In this document: piece by piece, positions 14,433 to 22,853 of the stretch | Position numbering within the stretch: position 1 is the stretch's first letter | How the letters are laid out: each line of letters opens with the position of its first letter | Assembly (NCBI GenBank): GCA_964605705.1 | Contig: CAZSDW010000037.1 | Coordinates: 1 to 27,218 of the forward strand | Origin: CAZSDW01 sp964605705 | GTDB lineage: Bacteria; Fidelibacterota; UBA2242 | DNA length: 27,218 nt | Direction of reading: 5' to 3' | Notes under the pieces: model-generated | Seen by the model: the letters and a program-made list of their open reading frames with translations, nothing else | Told to the model about the DNA's origin: nothing | The model's database searches: none | Position numbers and translations under genes: made by a program

Positions 14433-14453
14433 TATTGAATCTGTATTGAATCT
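14433..14453. repeat. Tandem 10-11-bp direct repeat upstream of the M64 peptidase gene
   Basis: TATTGAATCTG is followed immediately by TATTGAATCT. The 11-base period is one helical turn, the spacing favoured by tandem-binding activators such as OmpR-type regulators. It lies 46 bases before the peptidase ATG. A chance origin in AT-rich DNA cannot be excluded. Confidence 0.4.
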
Positions 14454-14498
14454 CAAAGCACTTATCTTTAAGTTTCAGCAATGTTGAGAGGAGTAAAA

Positions 14499-15869
14499 AT
14501 GAAACGAGTATTATTGACATTGCTGGTAATTTCATCACTTGTCACGGCAAAAACCGGACCTGACTTTGATGACTATTTCATCAATAAAACACTGCGGGTT
14601 GACTATTACTATACTGGCATAAAGAATGAAACGATTATTTCCCTCGACGAATTAATTGAGGAACCGGGCTGGGCTGGCAGCCTGAGCAACCTCATCGACA
14701 CACTGAACTACGGGAACCATAAAATTGAAGTATTTGATAAAGAGACTAATACTCTGATTTTTTCAAAGGGATTCAGCAGCCTGTTTCAGGAATGGCAGAC
14801 TACCGATGAAGCCGCCGCCGGAATTTACCGCACATTTTCAGCTTCGCTGCTTATGCCATTCCCGAAAAAGGAAATCAAACTGGTTCATTATTCCATAAAT
14901 AAAGCAGGTAAAATGGTCGCTGAATTCGAGACTGTCATCGATCCGAACTCACGCTTTGTACAACGGGAAGCGCCCCATTTCACTTATCAGAAAAAGACCT
15001 ACCTTGAAAATGGTTCACCAAACGAAAAGGTGGATATTCTCCTGCTTCCTGAAGGTTACACGAAGAAGGAAATGCGGAAATTTCGTCAGGATGTTAATCA
15101 CTTCATGACAGTTTTCTTTAATGAATCACCTTTTAAGGAATTCAAGGACCGCTTCAATGTCTGGTACCTGGAAGTGCCTTCGGTGGAATCCGGTATCGAT
15201 AATCCCCGCACAGGAATTTTTGTCAAATCAGCCTTCGAGTTGTCCTACAACTCTTTCGACTCTGATCGCTATATCTTAGCCTTTGATAATAAACGCATTC
15301 GGGATATTGCTGCCAACGCACCTTACGACCAACTGTATTTCATCATCAATAGTAATAAGTATGGCGGGGGTGGAATTTATAATCTCTATTCCACCTGCTA
15401 CAGCCATGATGACAATGAGGAGAATGCCTGGTGGACAGATTATGTATTTGTTCATGAATTCGGGCATGCCTTTGGCGGACTAGCGGATGAATATTACAGC
15501 TCCGAGGTTGCCTACTCAGAATTTTATCCGCTGGACCGTGAACCCTGGGAACCGAATGTCACCCCATTCATTCATCCGGATTCCATTAAATGGAAACAGT
15601 TCATCGAACCGGGAACCCCATTGCCAACTCCCTGGAATAAAGCAGCATTCGATGAGATTCCGTACAAAAATCAGCCGGAACGATTTAAGTTTCTGAGAGA
15701 ACAGGAAAATTGGGGAAAAGTCGGCGCCTATGAAGGTTCCGGCTATTCATCGGAAGGGCTCTATCGCCCTTATCTCGATTGTAAGATGTTCTCCAAAAGT
15801 CTGGTAGGATTCTGCCCGGTGTGTAAGAATTCGATTGAGCGGGTCATCAAATTTCATACAGAAGAATAA
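14499..15869 (+). CDS. Secreted M64-family (IgA peptidase-type) zinc metallopeptidase
   Basis: A 456-residue protein with an N-terminal Sec signal (MKRVLLTLLVISSLVTAKT, cleavage likely near residue 17). An immunoglobulin-like N-terminal domain follows, then the peptidase M64 domain from about residue 170 (VDILLLPEGYTKKEM, IDNPRTGIFVKSAFELSYN). The zinc motif VHEFGHAFGGLADEYY supplies His319, catalytic Glu320 and His323, with Asp330 or Glu331 as the probable third ligand. FCPVCKNSIERVI closes the domain. MEROPS M64 includes a clostridial IgA protease, but most members have unknown substrates. I chose the ATG at 14499 because AGAGGAG lies just upstream; an earlier in-frame ATG at 14481 lacks this. 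It is monocistronic and converges on the toxin-antitoxin pair. Confidence 0.88.
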   Translation: MKRVLLTLLVISSLVTAKTGPDFDDYFINKTLRVDYYYTGIKNETIISLDELIEEPGWAGSLSNLIDTLNYGNHKIEVFDKETNTLIFSKGFSSLFQEWQTTDEAAAGIYRTFSASLLMPFPKKEIKLVHYSINKAGKMVAEFETVIDPNSRFVQREAPHFTYQKKTYLENGSPNEKVDILLLPEGYTKKEMRKFRQDVNHFMTVFFNESPFKEFKDRFNVWYLEVPSVESGIDNPRTGIFVKSAFELSYNSFDSDRYILAFDNKRIRDIAANAPYDQLYFIINSNKYGGGGIYNLYSTCYSHDDNEENAWWTDYVFVHEFGHAFGGLADEYYSSEVAYSEFYPLDREPWEPNVTPFIHPDSIKWKQFIEPGTPLPTPWNKAAFDEIPYKNQPERFKFLREQENWGKVGAYEGSGYSSEGLYRPYLDCKMFSKSLVGFCPVCKNSIERVIKFHTEE

Positions 15870-15875
15870 TAGCGT
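15863..15875. repeat. 13-bp direct repeat flanking the toxin-antitoxin module (left copy)
   Basis: AGAATAATAGCGT spans the M64 stop codon and recurs exactly at 16654-16666. The two copies enclose the whole toxin-antitoxin unit; see the matching entry and finding. Confidence 0.7.
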
Positions 15876-15891
15876 ATTGGTATTATCTGGA

Positions 15892-16311
15892 TTAATTCCA
15901 GGGATTTATCAATTGAATATCGCAGTTCAGGAAATCTCGTCCATTTCTTGTAGCAAGACATAGCTTGTAATATCTTACAGTTGCAGCAATTAATGAGTCA
16001 ATTGAAGGCATTATTAATCCCTGACTTTCGAGAGCTGCTGCCATTCTGCCCCATTCGATCATTATACTGACATCCAAATTAATTATTCTACCATGAAACC
16101 TAAATAATAAATCTTCATGCAACCATTCGGTGATTTTATCTTTACGTTTGGAAGGTTTTAATTTATTTACACCTTTTTCTAATTCCCCAATTGTAATCAC
16201 AGAAAGATTTAATTTTTCCTCATCAATCGAATCAATCCATTGGATGACTTTTTCATTCGGTTCATTTCTAACAAGTTCGGAAATAACACAAGTATCTAAT
16301 AAATAGTTCAT
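15892..16311 (-). CDS. vapC: PIN-domain toxin (VapC/FitB-type ribonuclease)
   Basis: A 139-residue PIN protein. The four acidic active-site positions are intact: Asp6 (YLLDTCVISELV), Glu43 (TIGELEKGV), Asp105 (PSIDSLIAATV) and Asp126 (TRNGRDF). Toxins of this class cut RNA, often tRNA, when freed from their antitoxin. GELEKGV and the SQGLIMPSID helix are typical of the FitB/VapC group. The start overlaps the antitoxin stop by four bases (ATGA), so the pair is translationally coupled. The ends of the module are bracketed by a 13-bp direct repeat, pointing to recent gain. The symbol is by class; the specific target is unknown. Confidence 0.9.
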   Translation of the reverse strand: MNYLLDTCVISELVRNEPNEKVIQWIDSIDEEKLNLSVITIGELEKGVNKLKPSKRKDKITEWLHEDLLFRFHGRIINLDVSIMIEWGRMAAALESQGLIMPSIDSLIAATVRYYKLCLATRNGRDFLNCDIQLINPWN

Positions 16312-16559
16312 AATTCTATATTTCTTAATAAATCCTTAGAGCGTTGAAGATCCAGATTTATATTAGACAACGGCGAATTACGAAAAAATTGAGATAACTT
16401 GGATTCTTTTTTATTTACTTTTTTATAGTCATCTATAGAAATGAGCAGGGCGGTTTCAACACCATTTTTAGTAATTACCTGAGGACCATGTTGAACCGCT
16501 TTATTTATAACTTCGCTGAATTTTGCTTTTGCTTCTTGTAATTGCCAAACGTTTTTCAT
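16308..16559 (-). CDS. Phd/YefM-family antitoxin
   Basis: An 83-residue protein. The N-terminal Phd/YefM fold is marked by WQLQEAKAKFSEVINKAVQHGPQVITKNGVETALLISIDDYKKV, spanning about residues 5-48: strand, helix, GPQxITxxGxxxAxxxxxxxY. A short C-terminal tail (50-83) would wrap the toxin. It binds its own promoter and neutralises the PIN ribonuclease. AGGAG lies five bases ahead of the ATG. The imperfect palindrome CTATTAAGTTATAG (16594-16581) overlaps the candidate -10 and could be the operator. Confidence 0.9.
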   Translation of the reverse strand: MKNVWQLQEAKAKFSEVINKAVQHGPQVITKNGVETALLISIDDYKKVNKKESKLSQFFRNSPLSNINLDLQRSKDLLRNIEL

Positions 16560-16584
16560 AACATCTCCTGACCAGTCTGACTAT

Positions 16585-16613
16585 AACTTAATAGGATTTA
16601 TTAGTGGTGTCAA
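16585..16613 (-). promoter_or_regulatory. Candidate promoter of the toxin-antitoxin operon
   Basis: On the minus strand a perfect TTGACA (16613-16608) is followed after 17 bases by TAAGTT (16590-16585, 3 of 6). A better -10 (TATAGT, 16585-16580) exists but at a 22-base spacing. The imperfect palindrome at 16581-16594 overlaps it, as expected for autoregulation. Confidence 0.45.
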
Positions 16614-16653
16614 TACCTTTTCTTATACTGTACCAACCAAATTTCCACATTGT

Positions 16654-16666
16654 AGAATAATAGCGT
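16654..16666. repeat. 13-bp direct repeat flanking the toxin-antitoxin module (right copy)
   Basis: AGAATAATAGCGT is identical to 15863-15875. The unit between the copies plus one copy is 791 bases and contains only the antitoxin, toxin and their promoter. Removing it would join the M64 stop directly to the sequence preceding the glpK 3' end. Confidence 0.7.
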
Positions 16667-16719
16667 CATACTGCTTTGCGATGTGACGATCCAATCATAT
16701 TTAAGATATTAAATATTAA

Positions 16720-18171
16720 CTATTTTGCCATCGCCTGGCGCAAAGCATGCTGCCAGCCACGTATTAAATGCTCTCGAAGCTCAGAATTTATCACGGGTTT
16801 AAATATTCGTTCAATCTTTTTCAACTGTCTTAATTCATCAATACCGGACCAGAATCCTGCTTTCAGCCCCGCCAGATATGCCACTCCCAGGGATGTGGAT
16901 TCAATGACTGCCGGACGTATTACTGACTTTCCTAAAATATCCGCCTGGAACTGCATCAGGAAACTGTTTGCTGCAGCACCGCCATCGACGGCGAGTTCCT
17001 GAAAATCAACACCCGCTTCCGACGCCATTAATGCCAGTACATCATTACTCTGAAACGCAATGGATTCCAGAGCTGCCCGGACGATGTGATTACGATTAGC
17101 ACCGCGGGTCAATCCCGTGATAATACCCCTGGCGCTCATGTCCCAGTGCGGTGCCCCCAAACCGACAAAAGCCGGAATGATATACACACCATTATTATCT
17201 GACACACTTGTGGCGGCAGATTCACTGTCTGATGATTTTTCGATCAGGTTCAGTTCATCGCGCAACCATTGAATGACTGCTCCGCCAATGAAAACCGATC
17301 CCTCAAAAGCATAGCAGGGATTTCCTTCACCATTAATGGCTAATGTCGTCAGCAGTCCTTTATCCGACAGTCTGAATTCCTCACCGATATTCAACATGGC
17401 AAAGCAGCCGGTGCCATAGGTGTTCTTAATCGATCCGGCATCCACACAAACCTGACCAAACAGCGCCGCCTGCTGATCACCGGCAACCCCATAGATGGGA
17501 ACACCTTCCAGCTCCTTTATCGCATCGACTGTCCCATAATCATCCATCGAATGTCTGACTTCCGGCAGCATTGACATCGGTACTCTGAGGATATCGCAGA
17601 GCGTTTTATCCCAGGTTTTGTCAATAATATTAAATATTAATGTCCGGGAGGCATTGGTGTAATCGGTCGCATGAACCTTTCGGTTTGTCAGGTTCCAGAT
17701 CAGCCAGGTATCAATGGTACCGAAAAGCAGCTTTTCTTTTGGATCGTCGCCAAGTTGATCCAGAATCCAGCGAATCTTTGTTCCGCTGAAATAGGCATCG
17801 ATCGGTAACCCGGTTTTCGCTATAAACACCGGTTCATACTTTTTTAACTTTGTGCAAATTTCTGTGGTTCGCCGGCATTGCCAGACAATGGCATTATATA
17901 CCGGCTTGCCGGTTGTTTTATCCCAAACCACTGTGGTTTCCCGCTGATTGGTAATTCCAACGGCGGCAATCTTTCCGGAATATTTCGCAGCCAATTGACC
18001 GGCAGTCTCGATAGCCGTCTGCCAGATTTCCAGTGGATCATGTTCTACCCAACCCGGTTTTGGGTAATACTGGGTAAATTCCTTGTAAACTGAATCGACA
18101 ATCCGCCCATTTTTATCAAAAAGGATAGATCGGGTCCCGGTAGTTCCCTGATCAATTGCCAGAATTAGCAT
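16720..18171 (-). CDS. glpK: Glycerol kinase
   Basis: A 483-residue FGGY-family kinase, close to the usual 495-500. It starts MLILAIDQGTTGTRSILFD (the phosphate-1 loop DQGTTGTRS, 6-14). GITNQRETTVVWDKTTG, NAIVWQCRRT, FSGTKIRWILDQ, GTIDTWLIWNLT and IPIYGVAGDQQAALFGQ-like segments are GlpK-specific. The FGGY signature region is AVDGGAAANSFLMQFQADILG. It makes sn-glycerol 3-phosphate from glycerol and ATP. I chose the ATG at 18171 because a GGA-rich site precedes it and the conserved start follows; an earlier in-frame start would overlap the transporter gene. It is last in a seven-gene minus-strand run. Confidence 0.95.
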   Translation of the reverse strand: MLILAIDQGTTGTRSILFDKNGRIVDSVYKEFTQYYPKPGWVEHDPLEIWQTAIETAGQLAAKYSGKIAAVGITNQRETTVVWDKTTGKPVYNAIVWQCRRTTEICTKLKKYEPVFIAKTGLPIDAYFSGTKIRWILDQLGDDPKEKLLFGTIDTWLIWNLTNRKVHATDYTNASRTLIFNIIDKTWDKTLCDILRVPMSMLPEVRHSMDDYGTVDAIKELEGVPIYGVAGDQQAALFGQVCVDAGSIKNTYGTGCFAMLNIGEEFRLSDKGLLTTLAINGEGNPCYAFEGSVFIGGAVIQWLRDELNLIEKSSDSESAATSVSDNNGVYIIPAFVGLGAPHWDMSARGIITGLTRGANRNHIVRAALESIAFQSNDVLALMASEAGVDFQELAVDGGAAANSFLMQFQADILGKSVIRPAVIESTSLGVAYLAGLKAGFWSGIDELRQLKKIERIFKPVINSELREHLIRGWQHALRQAMAK

Positions 18172-18193
18172 CGATGATTTCCTTTTAATCGTG

Positions 18194-19855
18194 TTAACCA
18201 TTTCCCATTTGCCGCAACGCCTGGGCAATATTCAGTGAATTATCGCCGATATTTTCAAAGCACTGCACCATATCTATAAACAGCAGCTCAGCACGGACAT
18301 TAGAGCCCTTTTGCAGTCGCTTGCGGGCTGCTTTACTCAGTGAATAACGCAGATTATTGACCTGATTTTCCAGGGTATAGGCATTCTGCAATTCGTAACT
18401 GTCGAACTTCTTGGTAAGATGATTTTTAAACATTTCGATAAAATCTTTGATAAGGCTGGTATATTGCAAAAGTTCTTCTTCAGCTTTTGAATTAAATTCA
18501 ATCGATTTATCGATTTTCCGTTTCATCAGAATCACCAGGTTATAGATCGAATCGCCGATACTTTCCAGTTCGTGGACAACCCGCATCATCGTGTTGACGA
18601 CCTTCACATTCGTTTCAGAAAGATCATCCTGGTAACAATTCACCAAATATTTTGATATCTCCTCCTGCATCTGATCCGAGAGTTCTTCCAGCTCTTTAAC
18701 CTCTTCCACCAGATCGGAGATTTTATTTTTGGGTTGTCGAAAAATGTTTAGTGCCATTTTGTACATTTTCTCGATGACATTGCCCATGCGGGTGACCTCA
18801 GCTCTTGCGTTCATAATATTCAGCTGAGCCGATTCCTGCGCACCGGCGCTCAAATATTGCAATTGATAATGTCGATACTGATCGATATCCGTGGGTTTTA
18901 CCAATTTTTCGATGAACTGGGCAAATTTCCCCAGAAAGGGTAAAAACAACAGCGTGTTGGTAACATTAAAAACCGTATGGAACAGCGAGAGATTCAGAGG
19001 CAGATTCGATTGCAGGGCACTATCCCAGGGCGCTACCCACAGTACAAAATTGCAGAAATACCGGAAGACAAACGCCATCCAGATTACTCCGATAAAATTA
19101 AAGAAAAAATGCGAACGGGCAGCCCGTCTGGCATTGACCCCTGTTCCGATAGATACCAGAAATACCTTGATCGTCGTTCCGATATTTTCACCCAGACAGA
19201 TCGCAGCAGCCGATTCAAAATTAATGTAGCCTTTAAACGCCAGAGTCACTGTAATTGCCATCGCGGCACTTGATGATTCCAGAAGTGTGGTCAGGATTGT
19301 CCCGACACAAACAAATATAACAAATGAGGGGAAACCAAGATTTGAATATTTTTCCAAAAAGAAAAGCGTCTCCTCATTGATGTCAGGAACTGAATTTTTC
19401 AGAAAACCCAGACCGAGAAAGAGAAGTCCGAATCCAATCAACATTTCCCCGTAATCCCGGCGTTTCCGGCGTTTACTTAACAGAAAGGGAAAACCAATGC
19501 CCACAATCGGAAGTGCGAAGCTGGTCACATCAATTTTAAAACCAAGAAATGACACAATCCAGGTTGTCACCGTCGTACCGATATTGGCACCCATGATGAC
19601 ACCAATTGCCTGGGTCAGTTTCAGGAGTCCGGCATTGGCAAAACCAACCACCATGACCGTTGTCGCAGATGACGATTGAATAATGCCGGTAACCAAAAAA
19701 CCGGTAAAGACGGCAACGAAACGATTTCGAGTCATATAATTCATGACTGTTTGCAGGCGGTCACCGGCAACTTTTTGAATGCCCTCACTCATAATCCGCA
19801 TTCCAAATAGAAACACACCCACTGAACCGATAAATCGTAGCGCTAATCCAATCAT
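18194..19855 (-). CDS. Na+/phosphate cotransporter family protein with PhoU-like tail
   Basis: A 553-residue protein. Two inverted membrane repeats each carry the Na/Pi signature: GIIQSSSATTVMVVGFANAG (around residues 58-77) and LLESSSAAMAITVTLAFKG, with MGANIGTTVTTWIV and LGENIGTTIKVFLV following each. The membrane part ends near residue 320. The rest is helical and PhoU-like (EVTRMGNVIEKMYKMAL; VVHELESIGDSIYNLVILM; NIGDNSLNIAQAL). It is predicted to move phosphate with sodium across the inner membrane, the tail acting as regulator. It starts 58 bases after the hydrolase gene and ends 22 bases before glpK, fitting phosphate supply for glycerol phosphorylation. Confidence 0.93.
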   Translation of the reverse strand: MIGLALRFIGSVGVFLFGMRIMSEGIQKVAGDRLQTVMNYMTRNRFVAVFTGFLVTGIIQSSSATTVMVVGFANAGLLKLTQAIGVIMGANIGTTVTTWIVSFLGFKIDVTSFALPIVGIGFPFLLSKRRKRRDYGEMLIGFGLLFLGLGFLKNSVPDINEETLFFLEKYSNLGFPSFVIFVCVGTILTTLLESSSAAMAITVTLAFKGYINFESAAAICLGENIGTTIKVFLVSIGTGVNARRAARSHFFFNFIGVIWMAFVFRYFCNFVLWVAPWDSALQSNLPLNLSLFHTVFNVTNTLLFLPFLGKFAQFIEKLVKPTDIDQYRHYQLQYLSAGAQESAQLNIMNARAEVTRMGNVIEKMYKMALNIFRQPKNKISDLVEEVKELEELSDQMQEEISKYLVNCYQDDLSETNVKVVNTMMRVVHELESIGDSIYNLVILMKRKIDKSIEFNSKAEEELLQYTSLIKDFIEMFKNHLTKKFDSYELQNAYTLENQVNNLRYSLSKAARKRLQKGSNVRAELLFIDMVQCFENIGDNSLNIAQALRQMGNG

Positions 19856-19913
19856 AATTATCCCATATTTTTAACTGACAATAAGAAAATCTTTCGAGCT
19901 GTTCGACAGTATG

Positions 19914-20747
19914 TTATAGATGGCAGTTTATCCAGGCTATGATATCATCAAAAACCTGCTGTTTATTCGGATCATTGTGAATTTCGTGGTAAAAGCCGTT
20001 GTACATTTTCAGAGTTTTATCCGTAGAATCAACAGCATTGTATAACTCCTGACTTCCCTCGGGAGCCGTCAGTTTGTCACAGGTTCCGTGCATAATCAGG
20101 ATCGGCAGCTTGATGGCATTCATTCGATTCTGGATTTGAGCCATTGCGGACATCAGTTCCGCCCCGGTCCGGGCTGGAATTCCACCCCGGTAATTCAACG
20201 GATCCTCATCATAATTCTGAACAACTTTGGGATCCCGGGAAATTGAAGCCGCATCCAGTTTGGTCGTCTTGAGTTTGGGAGCATATTTGGATAAAATCTG
20301 TGACATTTTGATCATTGCCGGCGAGATATCATCGCCCACTTTTAATAGTAATCCACTCAGCAACAATCCCTGAAAATCCGGATTTCGGGTAATGGCGTAC
20401 AATGCCACGATCGTCGCCCCCATACTATGACCGTATAAAAATAGCGGAAGGTCCGGATAGCGTCCGAGCACATGGGAACAAAAAAGCTCGAGATCATTCA
20501 GATATTCACTGAAGCTTTTAATATAGGCTCGCACGCCATCGGATTTACCATGACCCCTGAGATCAAAAGTTTCGACTCCGATCCCTTTGGATGTCAGATA
20601 GCGGGCAACATGCTCGTAGCGGCTGCTGTGTTCGGCAAATCCATGAACCAGGAGAATAATTGCATGACAATCGTCTTCCGGGAACCAGGATTGTTCAAAC
20701 AACATGATTCCATCACTGCCCTGAAACAGACGATGATTATAATTCAT
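19914..20747 (-). CDS. Alpha/beta hydrolase, monoacylglycerol lipase-like
   Basis: A 277-residue soluble protein of the Hydrolase_4 / monoglyceride lipase type. The oxyanion segment is LLVHGFAEHSSRYEHVA, the strand-turn is DLRGHGKSDG, the nucleophile elbow is GHSMGA (Ser108), the acid is in HGTCDKLTAPEG (Asp224), and the catalytic histidine is in YHEIHND (His254). HGFAEHSSRY and the GHSMGA elbow are those of monoacylglycerol lipases, which release glycerol and a fatty acid; lysophospholipase activity is an alternative. There is no signal peptide, so it should act in the cytoplasm. It lies 11 bases after the SPFH gene, upstream of the phosphate transporter and glycerol kinase genes. Confidence 0.88.
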   Translation of the reverse strand: MNYNHRLFQGSDGIMLFEQSWFPEDDCHAIILLVHGFAEHSSRYEHVARYLTSKGIGVETFDLRGHGKSDGVRAYIKSFSEYLNDLELFCSHVLGRYPDLPLFLYGHSMGATIVALYAITRNPDFQGLLLSGLLLKVGDDISPAMIKMSQILSKYAPKLKTTKLDAASISRDPKVVQNYDEDPLNYRGGIPARTGAELMSAMAQIQNRMNAIKLPILIMHGTCDKLTAPEGSQELYNAVDSTDKTLKMYNGFYHEIHNDPNKQQVFDDIIAWINCHL

Positions 20748-20758
20748 TTTTAATCCGT

Positions 20759-21679
20759 TTATTTATCCTGATTCTTTAATACCGTCGTGACCGACTTTAC
20801 CATACCGGCAATATCCGAAAGATTTGTCGGAATGATAACTGTATTGTTGGTCTTGGCAAGATTACCAAATTCATTAACATACTGTTCCGCGATTCGCAGA
20901 TTAACGGCATTCATGCCACCTTTTTCATTGATCGCTTTGGCGATTTCACGCAATCCCTCGGCTGTCGCAACGGCCACTTTACGGATTTCCTGAGCCCGAC
21001 CTTCGGCTTCATTGATCCGTTTCTGCATTTCACCTTCGGAGCGGGCAATGGCTTCCTGCTTATCCCCCTCTGCCCGGTTAATCTTCGCCTGCTTGTCACC
21101 CTCGGATTCGGCAATTACCGCTCTCTTTTCACGTTCCGCCCGCATCTGTTTTTCCATGGCGTCTTTAATGCTCTGCGGTGGTGTAATATTCTTCACCTCG
21201 TAGCGGGTTACTTTTACACCCCAGGGATCAGAAGCTTTATCGACAGCCTCGACAATAACACTGTTGATTGTATCACGCTCTTCGAAGGTTTTATCGAGAT
21301 CCAGTTTCCCGATGACACTTCGCATCGTTGTCTGCGCTAATTGCGTCGATGCAAACTGGTAGTTATTAATACCATAAGACGCCTTCTTCGGGTCCACACA
21401 CTGCATATACAGAATGCCGTCCACTTCAACCGAGATATTATCCTTTGTTATACAAACCTGCGGCGGTACATCGATTGCCTGCTCTTTTAATGTATGCTTA
21501 TAAGCGACTTTGTCCAGAAAAGGAATCAGCACATGGAAACCGGCTTCCAGCGTACTGTGATATTTGCCAAGTCGTTCAATGATAAATGCGACCTTCTGAG
21601 GAACAATTCTGATCGTGCGAAAAAAGATGATCAGAGCAAGTATTATAATCCCTAATAAAATAACGGAAAATGAAGTCAT
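20759..21679 (-). CDS. SPFH/Band 7 (slipin-type) membrane protein
   Basis: A 306-residue protein with an N-terminal membrane helix (about 5-22, VILLGIIILALIIFFRTI). It has the slipin/QmcA pattern VPQKVAFIIERLGKYHSTLEAGFHVLIPFLDKVA, YMQCVDPKKASYGINNY, LAQTTMRSVIGKLDLDKTFEERD, and VTRYEVKNITPPQSIKDAMEKQMRAEREKRA, each falling in the SPFH domain (about 20-190). A long coiled-coil follows, with repeats IxRAEGDKQEAIARSEGE. These proteins form large ring or cage oligomers and organise membrane microdomains. A GGAGG site precedes the ATG. The nfeD gene lies nine bases upstream, the classic slipin partner. Confidence 0.94.
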   Translation of the reverse strand: MTSFSVILLGIIILALIIFFRTIRIVPQKVAFIIERLGKYHSTLEAGFHVLIPFLDKVAYKHTLKEQAIDVPPQVCITKDNISVEVDGILYMQCVDPKKASYGINNYQFASTQLAQTTMRSVIGKLDLDKTFEERDTINSVIVEAVDKASDPWGVKVTRYEVKNITPPQSIKDAMEKQMRAEREKRAVIAESEGDKQAKINRAEGDKQEAIARSEGEMQKRINEAEGRAQEIRKVAVATAEGLREIAKAINEKGGMNAVNLRIAEQYVNEFGNLAKTNNTVIIPTNLSDIAGMVKSVTTVLKNQDK

Positions 21680-21688
21680 GGCTTCCTC

Positions 21689-22153
21689 CTATTCTACTAA
21701 TTTAACTTTCAATGTAATGCTGTCTTTTCCGACGATTTCTACCGTCTGCCCTGCTTCAATATCGGTCTCAGCTTCAGCCTCCCAGTTGACGCCGTTAAAT
21801 TCAACTCTACCTTTTTTATTTTTCTGAATCGTCTGAACAACGGTCACCCGGTGACCAACAAAATCTTCCACATCGCCTGCTTCAACATTCTTCTGCTTCT
21901 CGAAACCCTTAAACACTTTTGCCATCTGCTTTCGCAACGCCAGCAGCAGGGTCACGGAAGCGACAATAAATATAAACAACTGCAAATTGAATGAGATTCC
22001 CGGAATGATCAAGCACAACAGTGAGACCACCCAGGCACCAACACCGAAAAAGGCAATGATTAATCCGGGCATTACAAATTCCAGAATTAACATGACTAAT
22101 CCGATTAAAAACCAAAGAATTTCCGGTTTGAAAAAATCTTTCAGAGCATCCAT
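21689..22153 (-). CDS. NfeD-family membrane protein (short form)
   Basis: A 154-residue protein with an amphipathic N terminus and two or three membrane helices (about 11-75, with ILWFLIGLVMLILEFVMPG, IIAFFGVGAWVVSLLCLI and LQLFIFIVASVTLLLAL). A C-terminal OB-fold (about 95-152) has DFVGHRVTVVQTIQKNKKGR, VEFNGVNWEAEAET and GQTVEIVGKDSITLKVK. This is the short NfeD form lacking the ClpP-like protease domain. It pairs with the slipin encoded directly downstream, and such partners are thought to help maintain membrane microdomains. GGGGGA precedes the ATG. Confidence 0.93.
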   Translation of the reverse strand: MDALKDFFKPEILWFLIGLVMLILEFVMPGLIIAFFGVGAWVVSLLCLIIPGISFNLQLFIFIVASVTLLLALRKQMAKVFKGFEKQKNVEAGDVEDFVGHRVTVVQTIQKNKKGRVEFNGVNWEAEAETDIEAGQTVEIVGKDSITLKVKLVE

Positions 22154-22184
22154 ATTATTCCCCCTCTATTTTCTGTTTACAATA

Positions 22185-22850
22185 TTAGCATGCTATGGTA
22201 CTTAATGCAATGAGTAACTGACCGCTGTAATAGAAAGCCAAACTGATTCGATGATAACGAAACGGTTTCCGGAATCGGTTAATCGCCAGAATCAGATCCG
22301 ATATATAAAACAGACCTGCGCCGATACAAATCAACCATGCCTGGCGATCACCAACATTCGGGCTGAATTTTGTAGCAATGGCACGATTCAGCATATAACT
22401 GATGATAATGATATAAGCAAGCACCGAAACCTTCATCGATCCAAGCCCGGGATACAGATAGCGATACGCAGCAGCTGCCAGGATTCCCAGAATTATGATA
22501 ATATAAACCTGTTGACGGATCATATTTGCCTGCATGGAAAAGGCAATCGTATAGACGATATGAGCGATCAGAAACAAAATCAGACCACTGCGGAATGCTT
22601 TCTGATTTTCCTGAAATATCAGCGCGATATCACCACCCAAGGAAAACAGCAGTCCGATTATAATCCACAATGAATAAGTCATTGACAAATTCTGCCCGAT
22701 TATCACCGGTAATAATCCAACCAAAAGTACTAATGCCGAAGATAGGGGCTTCAGAATATAAATCCGTTTTCTGTCTTTCCGGAATTCTGCCCGAATAAGA
22801 CAAGGGACTGCAATTGCAACGACAGCTAAAATAAAATAGATAACTGCCAT
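22185..22850 (-). CDS. YhhN/TMEM86-family lysoplasmalogenase-like membrane protein
   Basis: A 221-residue protein that is almost entirely membrane helix (about eight segments). It shows the YhhN pattern: YILKPLSSALVLLVGLLP at the second helix, LLFSLGGDIALIFQ with the conserved G-D, FLIAHIVYTIAF with H-x-x-Y, and LFYISDLILAINRF with S-D-x-x-L/I-A-x-x-x-F. Characterised members (TMEM86B; Legionella and Leptospira homologues) hydrolyse the vinyl-ether bond of lysoplasmalogens, giving a fatty aldehyde and a glycerophospho-head group. Bacterial YhhN proteins are mostly untested. It starts three bases after the OmpA lipoprotein stop; later genes encode a lipase and glycerol kinase. Confidence 0.85.
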   Translation of the reverse strand: MAVIYFILAVVAIAVPCLIRAEFRKDRKRIYILKPLSSALVLLVGLLPVIIGQNLSMTYSLWIIIGLLFSLGGDIALIFQENQKAFRSGLILFLIAHIVYTIAFSMQANMIRQQVYIIIILGILAAAAYRYLYPGLGSMKVSVLAYIIIISYMLNRAIATKFSPNVGDRQAWLICIGAGLFYISDLILAINRFRKPFRYHRISLAFYYSGQLLIALSTIAC

Positions 22851-22853
22851 CGA

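Noticed and set aside
15876..16653. Terminal inverted repeats of an insertion sequence around the toxin-antitoxin pair
   Set aside because: The ends just inside the 13-bp direct repeats (ATTGGTATTATC and the reverse of CCACATTGT) do not pair convincingly, and there is no transposase.
18172..18228. Longer N terminus for glycerol kinase starting at 18228
   Set aside because: It would overlap the upstream transporter gene and add residues not found in GlpK; MLILAIDQGTTG is the conserved start.
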